Shown in pieces: positions 54,647 to 64,000 of a DNA stretch of 64,000 bases (positions within the stretch are counted from its first letter, which is position 1; each line of letters begins with the position of its first letter). The position numbers and the translations under genes are program-made. Below the pieces are notes generated by a model, which saw only the letters and a list, made by a program, of their open reading frames with translations, searched no databases and was not told the origin of the DNA. Source of the DNA: Ascaphus truei (lineage: Eukaryota; Chordata; Amphibia; Anura; Ascaphidae); assembly GCA_036426205.1 (NCBI GenBank), contig CM071586.1, forward strand, positions 10,279,431 through 10,343,430, written 5' to 3'.

Positions 54647-54849
54647 AATAAATAAATTAATAAATTAAGAAAGGCAGAGGCCCCAGATGGGGCCGTTGTG
54701 ACGGGAGGGGTTGACCTGGCTCACAAAGGTTAAGCCCGGTTTTGATACCCCTGATCCGTGTATAAGGGTCCAAGAGAGTTAGCTCTTGGGCCCAGTAACA
54801 TTGTATCTTTACCATGTGTTACCTGTCATAAAAGTATTTTTGTGTTTTT

Positions 54850-57800
54850 ACATTTCCGGCTGCGCAGTAAAGCAGGGATTGCTGGGGGGTGAGTTTCGGG
54901 GCGCGCAGTAAAGCAGGGATTGCTGGGGGATGAGTTTCCGGGTGCGCAGTAAAGCAGGGATTGCCGGGGGATGAGTTTCCGGGTGCGCAGTAAAGCAGGG
55001 ATTGCTGGGGGATGAGTTTCCGGGTGCGCAGTAAAGCAGGCATTGGTCGGGGGATGAGTTTCCGGGTGGCGTAAAGCAGGGATGCTGGGGATGAGGTCCG
55101 GGGGCGCAGTAATAACGCAGGTTGTGGGGATGAGTTTCCGGGCGCGCAGTAAGCAGGGATTGCTGGGGGATGAGTTTCGGGCGCGCAGTAAAGCAGGGAT
55201 TGCTGGGGGATGAGTTTTCCGGGCTGCGCAGTTAAAGCAGGGATTGTGTGGGATGAGTGTCCGGGGACGCCAGTAAAGCAGGGATTGCTGGGGATCAGTT
55301 TTCCGGGCGTGCGAGAAAGCAGGGATTGCTGGGGGATGAGTTTTTGGGCGTGTGCAGTAAAGCAGGGATTGCTGGGGGATGAGTTCGGGCGTGCAGTAAA
55401 GCAGGGATGCTGGGGGAGGTGAGTTTCCGGGCGTGAGTAAAGCAGGGATGCGTGGGATGAGTTTCCGGGCACGCAGTAAAGCAGGGATTGCTGGGATCAG
55501 TTTCGGGCGTGCAGTAAAGCAGGGATTGCTGGTGGGATGAGTTTCGTGGCGTAGCAGTAAAGCAGAGATTGCTGGGGGATGAGTTTCCGGGCGTGCAGTA
55601 AGCGGATTGATGGGGGATGAGTTTCCGGGCGCGCAGTAAGAGACAGGGATTGCTGTGGGATGAGTTCCGGGCGGCGGTATTAAAGAGGGATTGCTGGGGG
55701 ATGAGTTTCCGGGAGCGGTTAAAGCAGGATTGCTGGGGGATAGTTTCCGGGCGCGCAGTAAAGAGGGATTGCTGGGGATGGATTTCCGGGCGCGCGGGTA
55801 GTAAGCAGGGATTGCTGGGGATGAGTTTCCGGGCGCGCAGTTAAGCAGCGGATTGCTGGGGGATGAGTTTCGTGCGCGCAGGAACAGCGGATGCTGGGGG
55901 ATGAGTTTCGTGCGCGCAGTGTAAAGCAGGATTGTGGGGATGAGTTTCCGGGCGCGCAGTAAAAGCAGGATTGCTGGGGGATGGGTTTCCGTGCGCGCAG
56001 TAAAGCAGGATTGCTGGGGGATGAGTTTTTCGGGCGCGCAGTTAAGAAGGATTGCTGGGGGATGAGTTTTCCGGGGTGCAGTAAAGCAGGGATTGCTGGG
56101 GGAGAGTTTCGGGCGGCAGTAAAGCAGGATTGCGGGGGATACGTTTTCCGGAGCGCTGTAAAGCCGTGATTGTGGGGATGAGTTTCCGGTTGCGCACAGT
56201 AAGCAGGGATTGCGGGGGATGAGTTTCCGGGTGCGCAGGATTGCTGGGGATGAGTTTCTGGGCGCGCAGTAAAGTGGAGTGTGGGGGATGAGTTCCGGGA
56301 GCGCAGAAAGCAGGGATTGCCGGGGATGAGTTTCCGGGCGCGCAGTAAAGCAGGGATTGCCGGGGGAGAGTTTCCGGGGGCGAGTAAAGCAGGGATTGCG
56401 GGGGATGAGTTTCGGGCGCGCGGTAAAGCAGGGATTGCCGGGGGATGATTCGGGCGTCGCTGGTAAAGCAGGGATTGCCGGGGGATGGGGATGAGTTTCC
56501 GGGCGCGCGTAAAGCAGGGATTGCTGGGGATGAGTTTTCCGGGCGCGCAGTAAAGCAGGGATGCTGGGGGATGAGTTAGGGGCGCGCAGTAAAGAGGGAT
56601 TGCTGGGGCGATGAGTTTCGGGGCGCGCAGTAGTAAAGCAGGGATTGCTGGGGGATGAGTTTCCGGGCGCGCAGTGTAAAGCAGGGATGCTGGGGAAGGT
56701 TCCGTGCGCGCGTAATAGAGCAGGGATTGCTGGGGGATGAGTTTCCGGCGGCAGTAAAGCAGGGATTGCTGGGGGTAGTTTCGGGATGTGCGCGCAGTAA
56801 GCAGGGATTGCTGGGGATGAGTGCCAGGGCGTGCGCCGGATTGCTGGTGGATGAGTTTCGTGACGCGAGTAAAGTAGGGATTGCTGGGGGATGAGTTTCC
56901 GGGCGCGCAGTAAAGCAGGGGATTGCTGTGGGATGAGTTCGGTGCGCGCAGTAAAGCAGGATTGCTGGGGGTGAGTTTCCCGGGACGCGCGCAGTAAAGC
57001 AGGATTGCGGGAATGAGTTTCGGGCGCGCGGTAGTATGATTGTTAAGCGGGATTGCTGGGGGATGAGTTCCGGGCGCACCGTAAAGCAGGATTGCTGGGG
57101 GATGAGTTTCCGGCGCGCGCGTAAAGCAGGGATTGCTGGGGATGAGTTTCGGGCGCGCGCGGTAAAGCAGGGATGCTGGGGATGAGTTTTCCGGGTGCGA
57201 AGGGATTTGCTGGGGTATGAGTTTCTGGGCGCGCAGTAAAGCAGGGATTGCGTGGATGAGTTCCGGGGCGCGCAGTAAAGCAGGGATTGTTGGGGATGAG
57301 TTTCCGGGCGGCAGTAAGCGTTAGGGATTGCTGGGGGATGAGTTTCCGGGCGCGCAGTAAGCAGGGATTGTGGGGAGATGAGTTTCCGGCGCGGCAGAGT
57401 AAAAGCAGGGATTGCGGGGGATGAGTTTCGGCGCGCGTTTAAAGCAGGATTGCGGGGATGAGTTTCCGGGCGAGCGGTTAAAGCAGGGATTGCTGGGGGA
57501 TGAGTTTCCGGCGGCGCAGTAAAGCAGGGTGCTGGGGATAGTTTGTGCGCCGTAGTAAAGCAGGATTGCTGGGGGATGAGTTTCCGGGCGGCAGTAAAGC
57601 AGGGATTGCTGGGGGATGAGTTTCGTGCGCGCAGTAAAGCAGGGATTGCTGGGGAGGAGTTTAGTGGCGCAGTAGTAAAGCGGATTGCTGGGGGATGAGT
57701 TTCCGGCGCGCAGTAAAGAGGGATTGTGGGGGATAGTTCCGGGCGCGCAGTAAAGCGGGGATGCTGGGGATGAGTTTTCGGGCGCGCAGTAAAGCAGGGA

Positions 57801-58130
57801 TTGCTGGGGGAGGGTTTCCGTGGCGCGCAGATAAAGAGATTGCTGGGGATGAGTTTACGGGCGCGCAGTTAAAGCAGGAGCTGGGGGTGAGTTTCGGACG
57901 CGCAGGAAAGCGGGATTGCGGGGGAGTGTTTCCGGGGCGCGCAGTAAAGCAGGGATTGCTCGGGGATGGGTTTCCGGTGGCGCGCAGTAAAGCAGGGATG
58001 CTGGGGGATGAGTTTCCGGGGGCGCAGTTAAGCAGGGATTGCTGGGGGATGAGTTTCGGGCGTGCAGTAAAGCAGGGATTTGGGGGATGAGTTCCGGTGC
58101 GCGCAGTAAAGCAGGGATTGCTGGGGGATG
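54850..58130 (+). repeat. 41-bp minisatellite of LTR-A, about 80 units
   Basis: The unit core GCAGTAAAGCAGGGATTGCT recurs throughout, with many one-base indels between units. Frames across it are not genes. It is flanked on both sides by the same LTR-A sequence as the shorter arrays. Confidence 0.92.
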
Positions 58131-59469
58131 AGTCAGGGGGTTGGGTTTTGCGGAGAATTGTCGTCAGAATGTGCTAGGAGGTTGGGTCGGAGTTGTCGGT
58201 TCCCTATAAAGTACACGGATTCATGCCTGATTTGGATACATAAAAGCACATGTCTGGCAATACACTCCCCTTGAAAACGCAAGCGTGACATCACCCATAG
58301 GGTACCCTGCTTCAGCACAGCCAGAAAGGCACAGGGATGAACAGGTATCCCTGCAGCGAGGGAATCCCTAGGTTAAGGGGGGTACCCCAGTTAGTGCCAA
58401 GGTGTCCCAAAACCTGTATTGGTATAAGTATAGATAACCTGACCTGTTTAGGGGCTTTGGGGTTCCCTGTGTCGTAGAAACTCCAGATTTTGGGAGTGTA
58501 AGTTTTAGGTGGGATATTGGGGTGAAAATGTCTTCCTTTGTTTGCACACGGGATGGGGGGCCCAGCTATGCGGTCCCCTGATTCTCCCCAGCGTGCAGAA
58601 CACATTTGTGGGTTTGCGGGGTGAATTACACCGGGGCTTCCCCGGGTCACCCAGACTCCTGGATTTCGAGCCCAAATATCTCCAAGTTATTTCCCTCATA
58701 AATATAAGGTCCCCCAAGGTTTATACTTTATTAAAGTGTGGTTTCTAGGGTTATTCTGTATGTATAAAAATCCATGCAGTCGGGCTAAGCATTTGCATAG
58801 AATCCGTAGATGAAAGAGGAGACGGGATGTTGAGAGGTGTCGGGTGCTAAGTGGACGGGGCAGGGCGGAGTACTGGGTCCGGAGAACAGAGACCCCCTGT
58901 GGGGTGGGGGGGGAGGACCCTCTGGTCTGCTGGATGCAGTGGCGCCTGCCCAGCGGGAGGCAATGGGCTGGCTAAGGAAAAGATGGCGATCGTAGGCGCT
59001 TTTCCTATTGGCCAGAACATATGTCCCGCCCCCGGGGCGTCCCGAGCCGGTTCAACACTCCCCCTGCCTCTGACATCAGCCAGAGGAGCCCCGCTCTGAT
59101 TGGCTGGTGGGACATGTTCCCACGCTCTGAGTGGCCGAAAAGCTCTGTCCATGTTAAAACCTAGGAAAAGAGTTGTCTCTAAAAGGGGCTGCTGCAGATC
59201 AGGGCTCTGTCTCTCTCACTGTTTTCAGACTTATAGGTAATCTTGGGACTGGCCCAGTGATGCGCCGGTGAGGTTTCCCCGGGGCATTGGGGTGCCAGGG
59301 TCTCCTAGCCAAGCTGAGGACTGGTTCTGAGGAGGGAAGTTACCTGTTCCAGGTGTATTCCAGCTCCGGGGAGGGAACAAGGTCAGCCTGTGCTGAAGCA
59401 GGCGCCGTGCACCTAGGAAAGCCTAGTTTTACCCCAGACCCCAGTAAGTGTGTATATTCTCTGTGTTCT
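58131..59469 (+). repeat. LTR-A body after the array
   Basis: Matches 43375-44690 and, from 58690, 11017-11790. Includes TATA-like CATAAATATAAGG near 58697 and CACCTAGGAAAGCCTAG near 59412. No gene; small frames here are not conserved between copies. Confidence 0.75.
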
Positions 59470-59574
59470 TGTCCTGGAACTAGATTCCATATTCCTCTGT
59501 CTCTGAGTTAAGCTACCTGGAGTCATTCATACACCATTTGTGACCCTGGCTTCAGGATAGTAAAACAAAGACCT

Positions 59575-60408
59575 GTGTTGGGGAATCACAAATGGATACA
59601 CCATAGGCAAATGGAGACCACAGGGAGAAGAGTGAATGGCTACACCATATGCTCAATAGACGGCAAAGTGAACATGCCCCTTCCCACACTCATCGAGTGC
59701 AACCACATGGCCACAAACAGGGACGAGATTCCCACACCAGACGTGGCACGCCATTACCCCCATCTCAAAAGAATAGCCAACCACATCCGGCCGGTAGATC
59801 AAGGCGCCAAGATCTTGCTGCTGCTCGGCAGGGACATCATGAGGGTACATAAAGTCCGTAAACAGCATAACGGACCCCACAACGCGCCTTACGCCCAAAG
59901 ACTCGACCTAGGATGGGTGATAGTGGGCAACGCGTGCGCTGACAAAGGGCACGGACAAGACTATGTTGACGCCTGCGGAACGGTGGTAACAGAGTGTGGA
60001 CACACATCTCTCTCTGAACCATGTCTTGGCCGTCTCCAGGCGACAGAAGGGCCAGGTGGAGAGAAAAGACAGGGTCATACCCCTAAGATCAACAGAAACA
60101 TCTTCACATCAGGGGGACGTGACAATGGCCTAGGATGTTCAGCAGTCCAGACAGTTAAGGATGAGGAGTCGATTCCACCGAAGGAAGAAAGTAACCTCCC
60201 AAAGGTGACCGAAAAAGGGATCGTCCAAAAAGCAATAAACAATCAGACAATCCTCCCGCGAGCAATGGCACGACTAAGACGTACAGTTGTTCCTCTCCAC
60301 AGAGTATCAAGTGACAAAGCAGCCAGCTGCCACGGCTGGCACAGCTACAAAAGATTGCGCCCTACAGGTGAAGCCAGTGTCAAAAAGACTGTCCTCTCAC
60401 ACGTCTAA
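59575..60408 (+). pseudogene. BEL/Pao protease-region frame
   Basis: The frame reads LPTLIECNHMATNRDEIPTP, then AKILLLLGRDIMRVHKVR and HNAPYAQRLDLGWVIVG. This block follows the aspartic protease in BEL/Pao polyproteins (DUF1758-like). The catalytic Asp segment upstream is not visible, and the listed start would be a non-ATG codon. The last part (after about 60040) is not recognisable. Confidence 0.75.
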
Positions 60409-61345
60409 AAAGAGACAGCCACAGAGACATTTCATAAAGGGATTTACTAGGGCAAAAGAGACTGTTCCTCGTTACATCCAGGGAGAAAATAACCTCCCGA
60501 TGGCAGTTAACAAAGCGACACAAAAGCGTTTCACCAAACTACGGGGAGATGTTCTTGTGCAAGAGGAATGCACCAATGACCTACGGTGCACAGCGTCCCA
60601 GACAACAAGGGACGACAATAAGCAAACACCATCAAGGGAAGATAGAGGATTCCCGAAGTTAACAGTCAAGGAGCTCTCTAAAGACGGACTAAGCAGTTGG
60701 GTGACTCTGCTACCATTCCATTCACCAAAAGGACGCCTCCCGAACAATAGAGAACCTGCCATCCCCAGGCTCACTTCGCTCCGCCGCAACCCACAAAGGG
60801 AGCCAGAGACCAAGAATCAAATTGTGGTCTTCACGCGGAAGAGATTCCTTAGCGGACACGCAGAACCAGCGCCTTCACTGAAGGAAGGTAAAAAATGCCG
60901 GCACCTCCCACCATCTGGTGTCCACCACCGTCAGAAACCCAGCCAGATCTGGATAACGTTCAACTCCAATGCTCGGCACCAGGAAGCTTCTCCAAACGGG
61001 GCACTACTCACTGGACTAGATTTGACAACTAGTCTTCCAGGGGTGTTGATCCGCTTCCGCAAGGAGCCAAAGGCCATCTCCTTCAGCCAGACGCTAGGTG
61101 ATAGGATGACAAACTACCACTACTGGCACATCCACGAGGCGATGCACTCTGTAGAGAAAACTACAGAGTCAAAGGGACTGTTCTCTCACAAAGTTGAAAG
61201 AAAACAGTGCAAGGGACCTTTACACAAAGACATTGTGGTGCATCAAGCTAACCTAGAGCTGTGCACCCGCCTACTTCCCTTACCGAGATGGCAAGGACTT
61301 CAAGCTGGTGGTACCGGACGGTATCCCATCGTTATGTGGACATAA
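60409..61345 (+). pseudogene. BEL/Pao remnant: unassigned frame with RT scrap
   Basis: This is the later part of the open frame that begins at 60287 and overlaps the protease-region frame; its listed start is an ATG at 60287. Most of it is not recognisable. Near 61000-61080 it reads NGALLTGLDLTTSLPGVLIR and FRKEPKAI, the start of the BEL/Pao RT, then diverges at once. A further short piece near 61265-61345 is not assignable. An internal deletion has removed the RT core. Confidence 0.55.
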
Positions 61346-62091
61346 ATTTTGCATGTTATGTTGTATTGCACATATGTTCCACATATACCTAAAATAGTGG
61401 TATCTCCAGATACCAGACGGGGAGTGTCCTGGAACTAGATTCCATATTCCTCTGTCTCTCCTTTAGTTATGGGATTCATTTCTCCCTTGTTCAATTGCCT
61501 GTCAGTTTCCCCTGTCCCAGCAGCAACGCTGCATGTAAAATGCAACATTATTGCTATATGTTGTAGTTCCCTCAGACATTTCTGTGAGTTGCCATAGCAG
61601 CCCCAGCCTTCTCCCCATAATGGGCTAGTCTGCCCCGTCCTGTTTGTTCTAGATAGTCTGTCCCAAGGCTATTCCCTTTACCCACACTGCTCCTCACTTC
61701 CTTTTCACCCTGGACTCTGAGTGAGTAACTGCCTGCTATTTACCCCAGCAAGGCCTTTTTGTTTTACACTGTCTCATCATTGATACACTGCACATCAGAC
61801 AGAGAAGCACTCTCTACAACATTACATCTACAAGCACCTATCTCCCTGTGATTTCCCTCAATAAAACCAAGAGAAAAGGACTTGTTTGTGCTTTGGAAGA
61901 GGTGAGACATGAGTTAAGCTACCTGGAGTCATTCATACACCATTCGTGACCCTGGCTTCTGGATAGTTCTGTATTTCTGTGAGTTTCCGAGGTCTTATCC
62001 GAATAAACCACATTTTATGTCACCGCCTTGTTTTGCCCTGTGACCGATCCCTTAAATATAAATGTGTTATAAGACCCGGTCTCCCGTTACA

Positions 62092-62269
62092 GGCGTCGCC
62101 CACATAAGGGCTGCTGTGCCCCCAGAGGGTGGGAGCTGTGGCTGGCTCCCCTCCCCATCACCACGAGGGTATTAGACTTGCGCGGGGTATTTAAACCCTG
62201 CGCTCGCTCAGGCTCAGCATTCATTAGTTTTTCCTGCAGGTTCCTTTGATCGTCCGACCATCCAGATTC

Positions 62270-62319
<50 letters not shown>

Positions 62320-62615
62320 GAGCTGCCCAGCACATCCCAGCAGCAGCAGCAGGGAGCTGCCCAGCACATCCAAGAAGCAGCAGCAGGGAGCTGCCCAGCA
62401 CATCCCAGAAGCAGCAGGGAGCTGCCCAGTACATCCCAGCAGCAGAAGGGAGCTGCCCAGTACATCCCAGCAGCAGCAGGGAGCTGCCCAGCAGCAGCAG
62501 GAAGCTGCCCAGCACATCCCAGCAGCCCAGCCTCCTGCATCTGACCGCCGGACCTCCCGCAGACCGTCCCCGAGGAGAGAGTGGCCAGAGCAGGAGCCGG
62601 CTGCTGCATCCTCTA
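62092..62615 (+). repeat. CAG repeat and minisatellite, copy 2
   Basis: Same block as 11907-12320. The pure CAG run is 16 units at 62271-62318 against 7 in copy 1. Units with AGCTGCCCAG follow. Confidence 0.88.
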
Positions 62616-63095
62616 GCCGCAGACAGAGAGAGGCAGCACGGAGGGGAAGCTCCGCCCCCAGCCTCGCTATGGTACCTGCTCACTCCAGCAGGCAGAGAGA
62701 GGCAGCACGGTGATTAAGCTCCGCCCCCAGCCTCGCTATGGTACCTGCTCACTCCAGCCGCGGGCAGAGAGGCAGCACGGAGGAGAAGCTCCGCCCCCAG
62801 CCTCGCTATGGTGCCTGCTCACTCCAGCAGACAGAGAGGCAGCACGGAGGAGAAGCTCCGCCCCCAGCCTCGCTATGGTACCTGCTCACTCCCGCTGCAG
62901 ACAGAGAGGCAGCACGGAGGAGAAGCTCCGCCCCCAGCCTCGCTATGGTACCTGCTCACTCAAGCAGAGAGAGGCAGCACGGAGGAGAGGCTCCGCCCCC
63001 AGCCTCGCTATGGTACCTGCCCACTCCCGCTGCAGACAGAGAGAGGCAGCACGGAGGAGAAGCTCCGCCCCCAGCCTCGCTATGGTGCCTGCACC
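62616..63095 (+). repeat. 69-bp minisatellite array, about 7 units
   Basis: Same unit as 13920-15630, much shorter. Overlapping open frames are again periodic. Confidence 0.88.
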
Positions 63096-63463
63096 TGCGC
63101 TTCACGCAACCACCCCCTATGCACCCACCCCCTACACAACCGCCCCTTACGCACCTCCACCTCACGCACCCGCCCCTTACACGCCCCACACACCTGCGCC
63201 TCAAGCACCCGCCCCTCTGCTCTGCGCAGTGCTACTGCACCTACACCCATCAGCATCCTTTTACCTACCAACACAGTGGTCGTAGAATACATTGGTTTTG
63301 CCGCGACGGCGCAGCGCCGGCACTATCAGCGCAGCCTGAGTTGTTCATTTAGAACGTATGAAGTACGATTTTGCAAGTTAAATATTAGAATACTCGATGT
63401 TCTCGAAACATGGTTACAAGTGATTTGTATAAGTAGCTGTTACTCTGTAATGTGTATTTTTTT
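63096..63463. repeat. Proline-rich short repeats and GC palindromes, copy 2
   Basis: Near-identical to 15631-16005. No gene. Confidence 0.7.
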
Positions 63464-63826
63464 ATCCGGCCGTATTAGGGACTGCAGGATACCTTATTGT
63501 ATGAGGCAGAATGGCGAATCAGCTTTCCGCTGGCGTCGCGTTAGTTTTTATTCCAGCCAATAGGATGAGACTAGAGACTTTATCAGTGTAGGTAGCGGAG
63601 GTCCAATCACACTCCTGCCGAAGTTAGACTGTGACTAGCGAAATGCGTTGGGTGAACAGAGGAGGAGGAAGCCGACGTGACCGGAAACTAGCGACGTCGC
63701 AGCGCTGCGGGGAGCTGAGTGCCATTCCAAGCGGCCGCTATCTGTAGAGACACCGGGCAAACCAAAGAGCGAAGACCCCCTTCCGTATCTGAAACGGGTT
63801 ACCATGGCAACACTAGGGTATATAAC
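63464..63826 (+). mobile_element. Hammerhead-bearing repeat, family 1 copy 2
   Basis: Near-identical to 16006-16350, with the X-box GTTACCATGGCAAC at 63798-63811. Confidence 0.6.
63610..63654 (+). ncRNA. Hammerhead-ribozyme-like motif 6
   Basis: Same architecture as motif 1: CACTC/GGGTG, CTGCCGA, extra A, GTTAG/CTAGC, GAAA, triplet GTT. The loop differs by one base. Confidence 0.55.
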
Positions 63827-64000
63827 ATTAGCAGTTACAGAGGCATGCCCACCCCCGATGAAGTTCCTGATGGAACGAAACGCGCGTCGGGTGATGATGA
63901 CGTCACGGTCATCTACTTTGTAACACAACTGCAACAAAGGTAGCGAGCCTCTCTGCCGTATTTTAACCTCGTTGCATCCCGATGTTTAGAAAGATTAAAT
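63827..64000 (+). mobile_element. Second, different hammerhead-bearing repeat, cut by the window end
   Basis: The sequence departs from the family 1 copy after about 63826 (TATAACATTAGCAG) and carries its own motif. Only 174 bp are visible. Confidence 0.5.
63850..63893 (+). ncRNA. Hammerhead-ribozyme-like motif 7
   Basis: Stem I CACCC/GGGTG (perfect), box CCGATGA (one change from CTGATGA), extra A, stem II GTTCC/GGAAC with loop TGAT, GAAA at 63877-63880, then CGCGC and the triplet GTC. Confidence 0.6.

Larger units (their letters stand above)
52121..54664 (+). mobile_element. CR1/L2-type LINE, 5'-truncated, containing an LTR in its tail
   Basis: The insertion starts just before the RT domain and ends in an AATAAATA-rich tail split by the LTR-like element 53967-54646. 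Removing both restores the flank segment seen at 10430-10479. Confidence 0.85.
59470..61965 (+). mobile_element. BEL/Pao LTR retrotransposon, internally deleted
   Basis: The 2.5-kb element has identical termini (TGTCCTGGAACTAG start, CTGGATA or CAGGATA end) and the 5-bp target duplication GTTCT (59465-59469 and 61966-61970). The 5' LTR is a 90-bp remnant (59470-59559) and the 3' LTR is 541 bp (61425-61965) after the purine run ACGGGGAG. Inside are a BEL-type protease region and a scrap of RT. Gag, most of RT, RNase H and integrase are missing. Confidence 0.82.
54697..62091 (+). mobile_element. Solo LTR-A copy 4, expanded by a 41-bp array and split by a BEL/Pao element
   Basis: It starts TGTGACGGGAG and ends CTCCCGTTACA at 62091. 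GCCGT precedes (54692-54696) and GGCGT follows (62092-62096), the same target as copy 2 with one change. It contains a 3.3-kb minisatellite, TATA-like boxes (58202, 58695) and, after the BEL insertion, AATAAA near 62002. Confidence 0.82.

Noticed and set aside
1..64000. tRNA, rRNA or snRNA genes
   Set aside because: I looked for typical internal promoter boxes and conserved cores and saw none that I could support.

Overview
The window looks like vertebrate, most likely frog (anuran), genomic DNA. There is no operon-like gene packing. The only host-type genes are tandem TRIM (RING, B-box, coiled-coil, PRY/SPRY) copies of the kind that form large arrays in fish and amphibians. Almost everything else is transposable elements and minisatellites. 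The mix of a Gmr1-like Ty3/gypsy element, BEL/Pao, Penelope-like elements (PLEs), L1-like LINEs, a CR1/L2-type LINE and a possible DIRS-like gag fits a frog. The species cannot be read from the sequence.

Layout. 1-2941: two TRIM copies on the minus strand, fused head to tail, with their 5' flank. 4289-8927: a 5'-truncated Gmr1-like retrotransposon (minus) with domain order gag-PR-INT-RT-RH. 8996-10329: an LTR-like insertion with a 4-bp target duplication. 10480-11906: a solo LTR (called LTR-A here), followed by CAG, TG-rich and 69-bp minisatellites, a hammerhead-bearing repeat and a 33-bp minisatellite, up to TRIM copy C (17890-19442). 20239-21530: the 3' part of a PLE. 21531-31862: a tandem duplication made of retroelement pieces; its second copy is interrupted by an L1 ORF1-only element and a 57-base N gap. 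31863-39378: decayed L1 ORF2 pieces around a RFX-motif repeat, a TRIM fragment and a 54-bp perfect palindrome. 39890-41440: TRIM copy D, followed by a second long LTR-A copy. 44783-47580: an L1 interrupted by a PLE 3' end. 47705-50455: minisatellites and duplicated flank. 52121-54664: a CR1/L2-like LINE with an LTR nested in its tail. 54697-62091: a third LTR-A copy, swollen by about 80 units of a 41-bp minisatellite and interrupted by a BEL/Pao element. 62092-64000: a second copy of the CAG / 69-bp / hammerhead-repeat block.

How it fits together. Several TRIM-flank-LTR-A-satellite blocks share the same junctions, so one ancestral locus was copied several times. LTR-A inserted at GCCGT before the copying, and its internal 41-bp array has since changed length independently. 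No TRIM copy in the window is complete. Two PLE 3' ends, and four repeats that resemble PLE terminal regions, carry seven copies of a hammerhead-ribozyme-like motif. Its stems change in sequence from family to family while the GAAA box and an NUH triplet persist. That structured RNA motif, with one extra A next to the catalytic box and a very short stem III, is the most interesting signal here. Indel-dense stretches (about 19030-19400, 36500-41800, 42540-43160, 54870-58330) may partly reflect unpolished long-read assembly, so frameshifts there need care.
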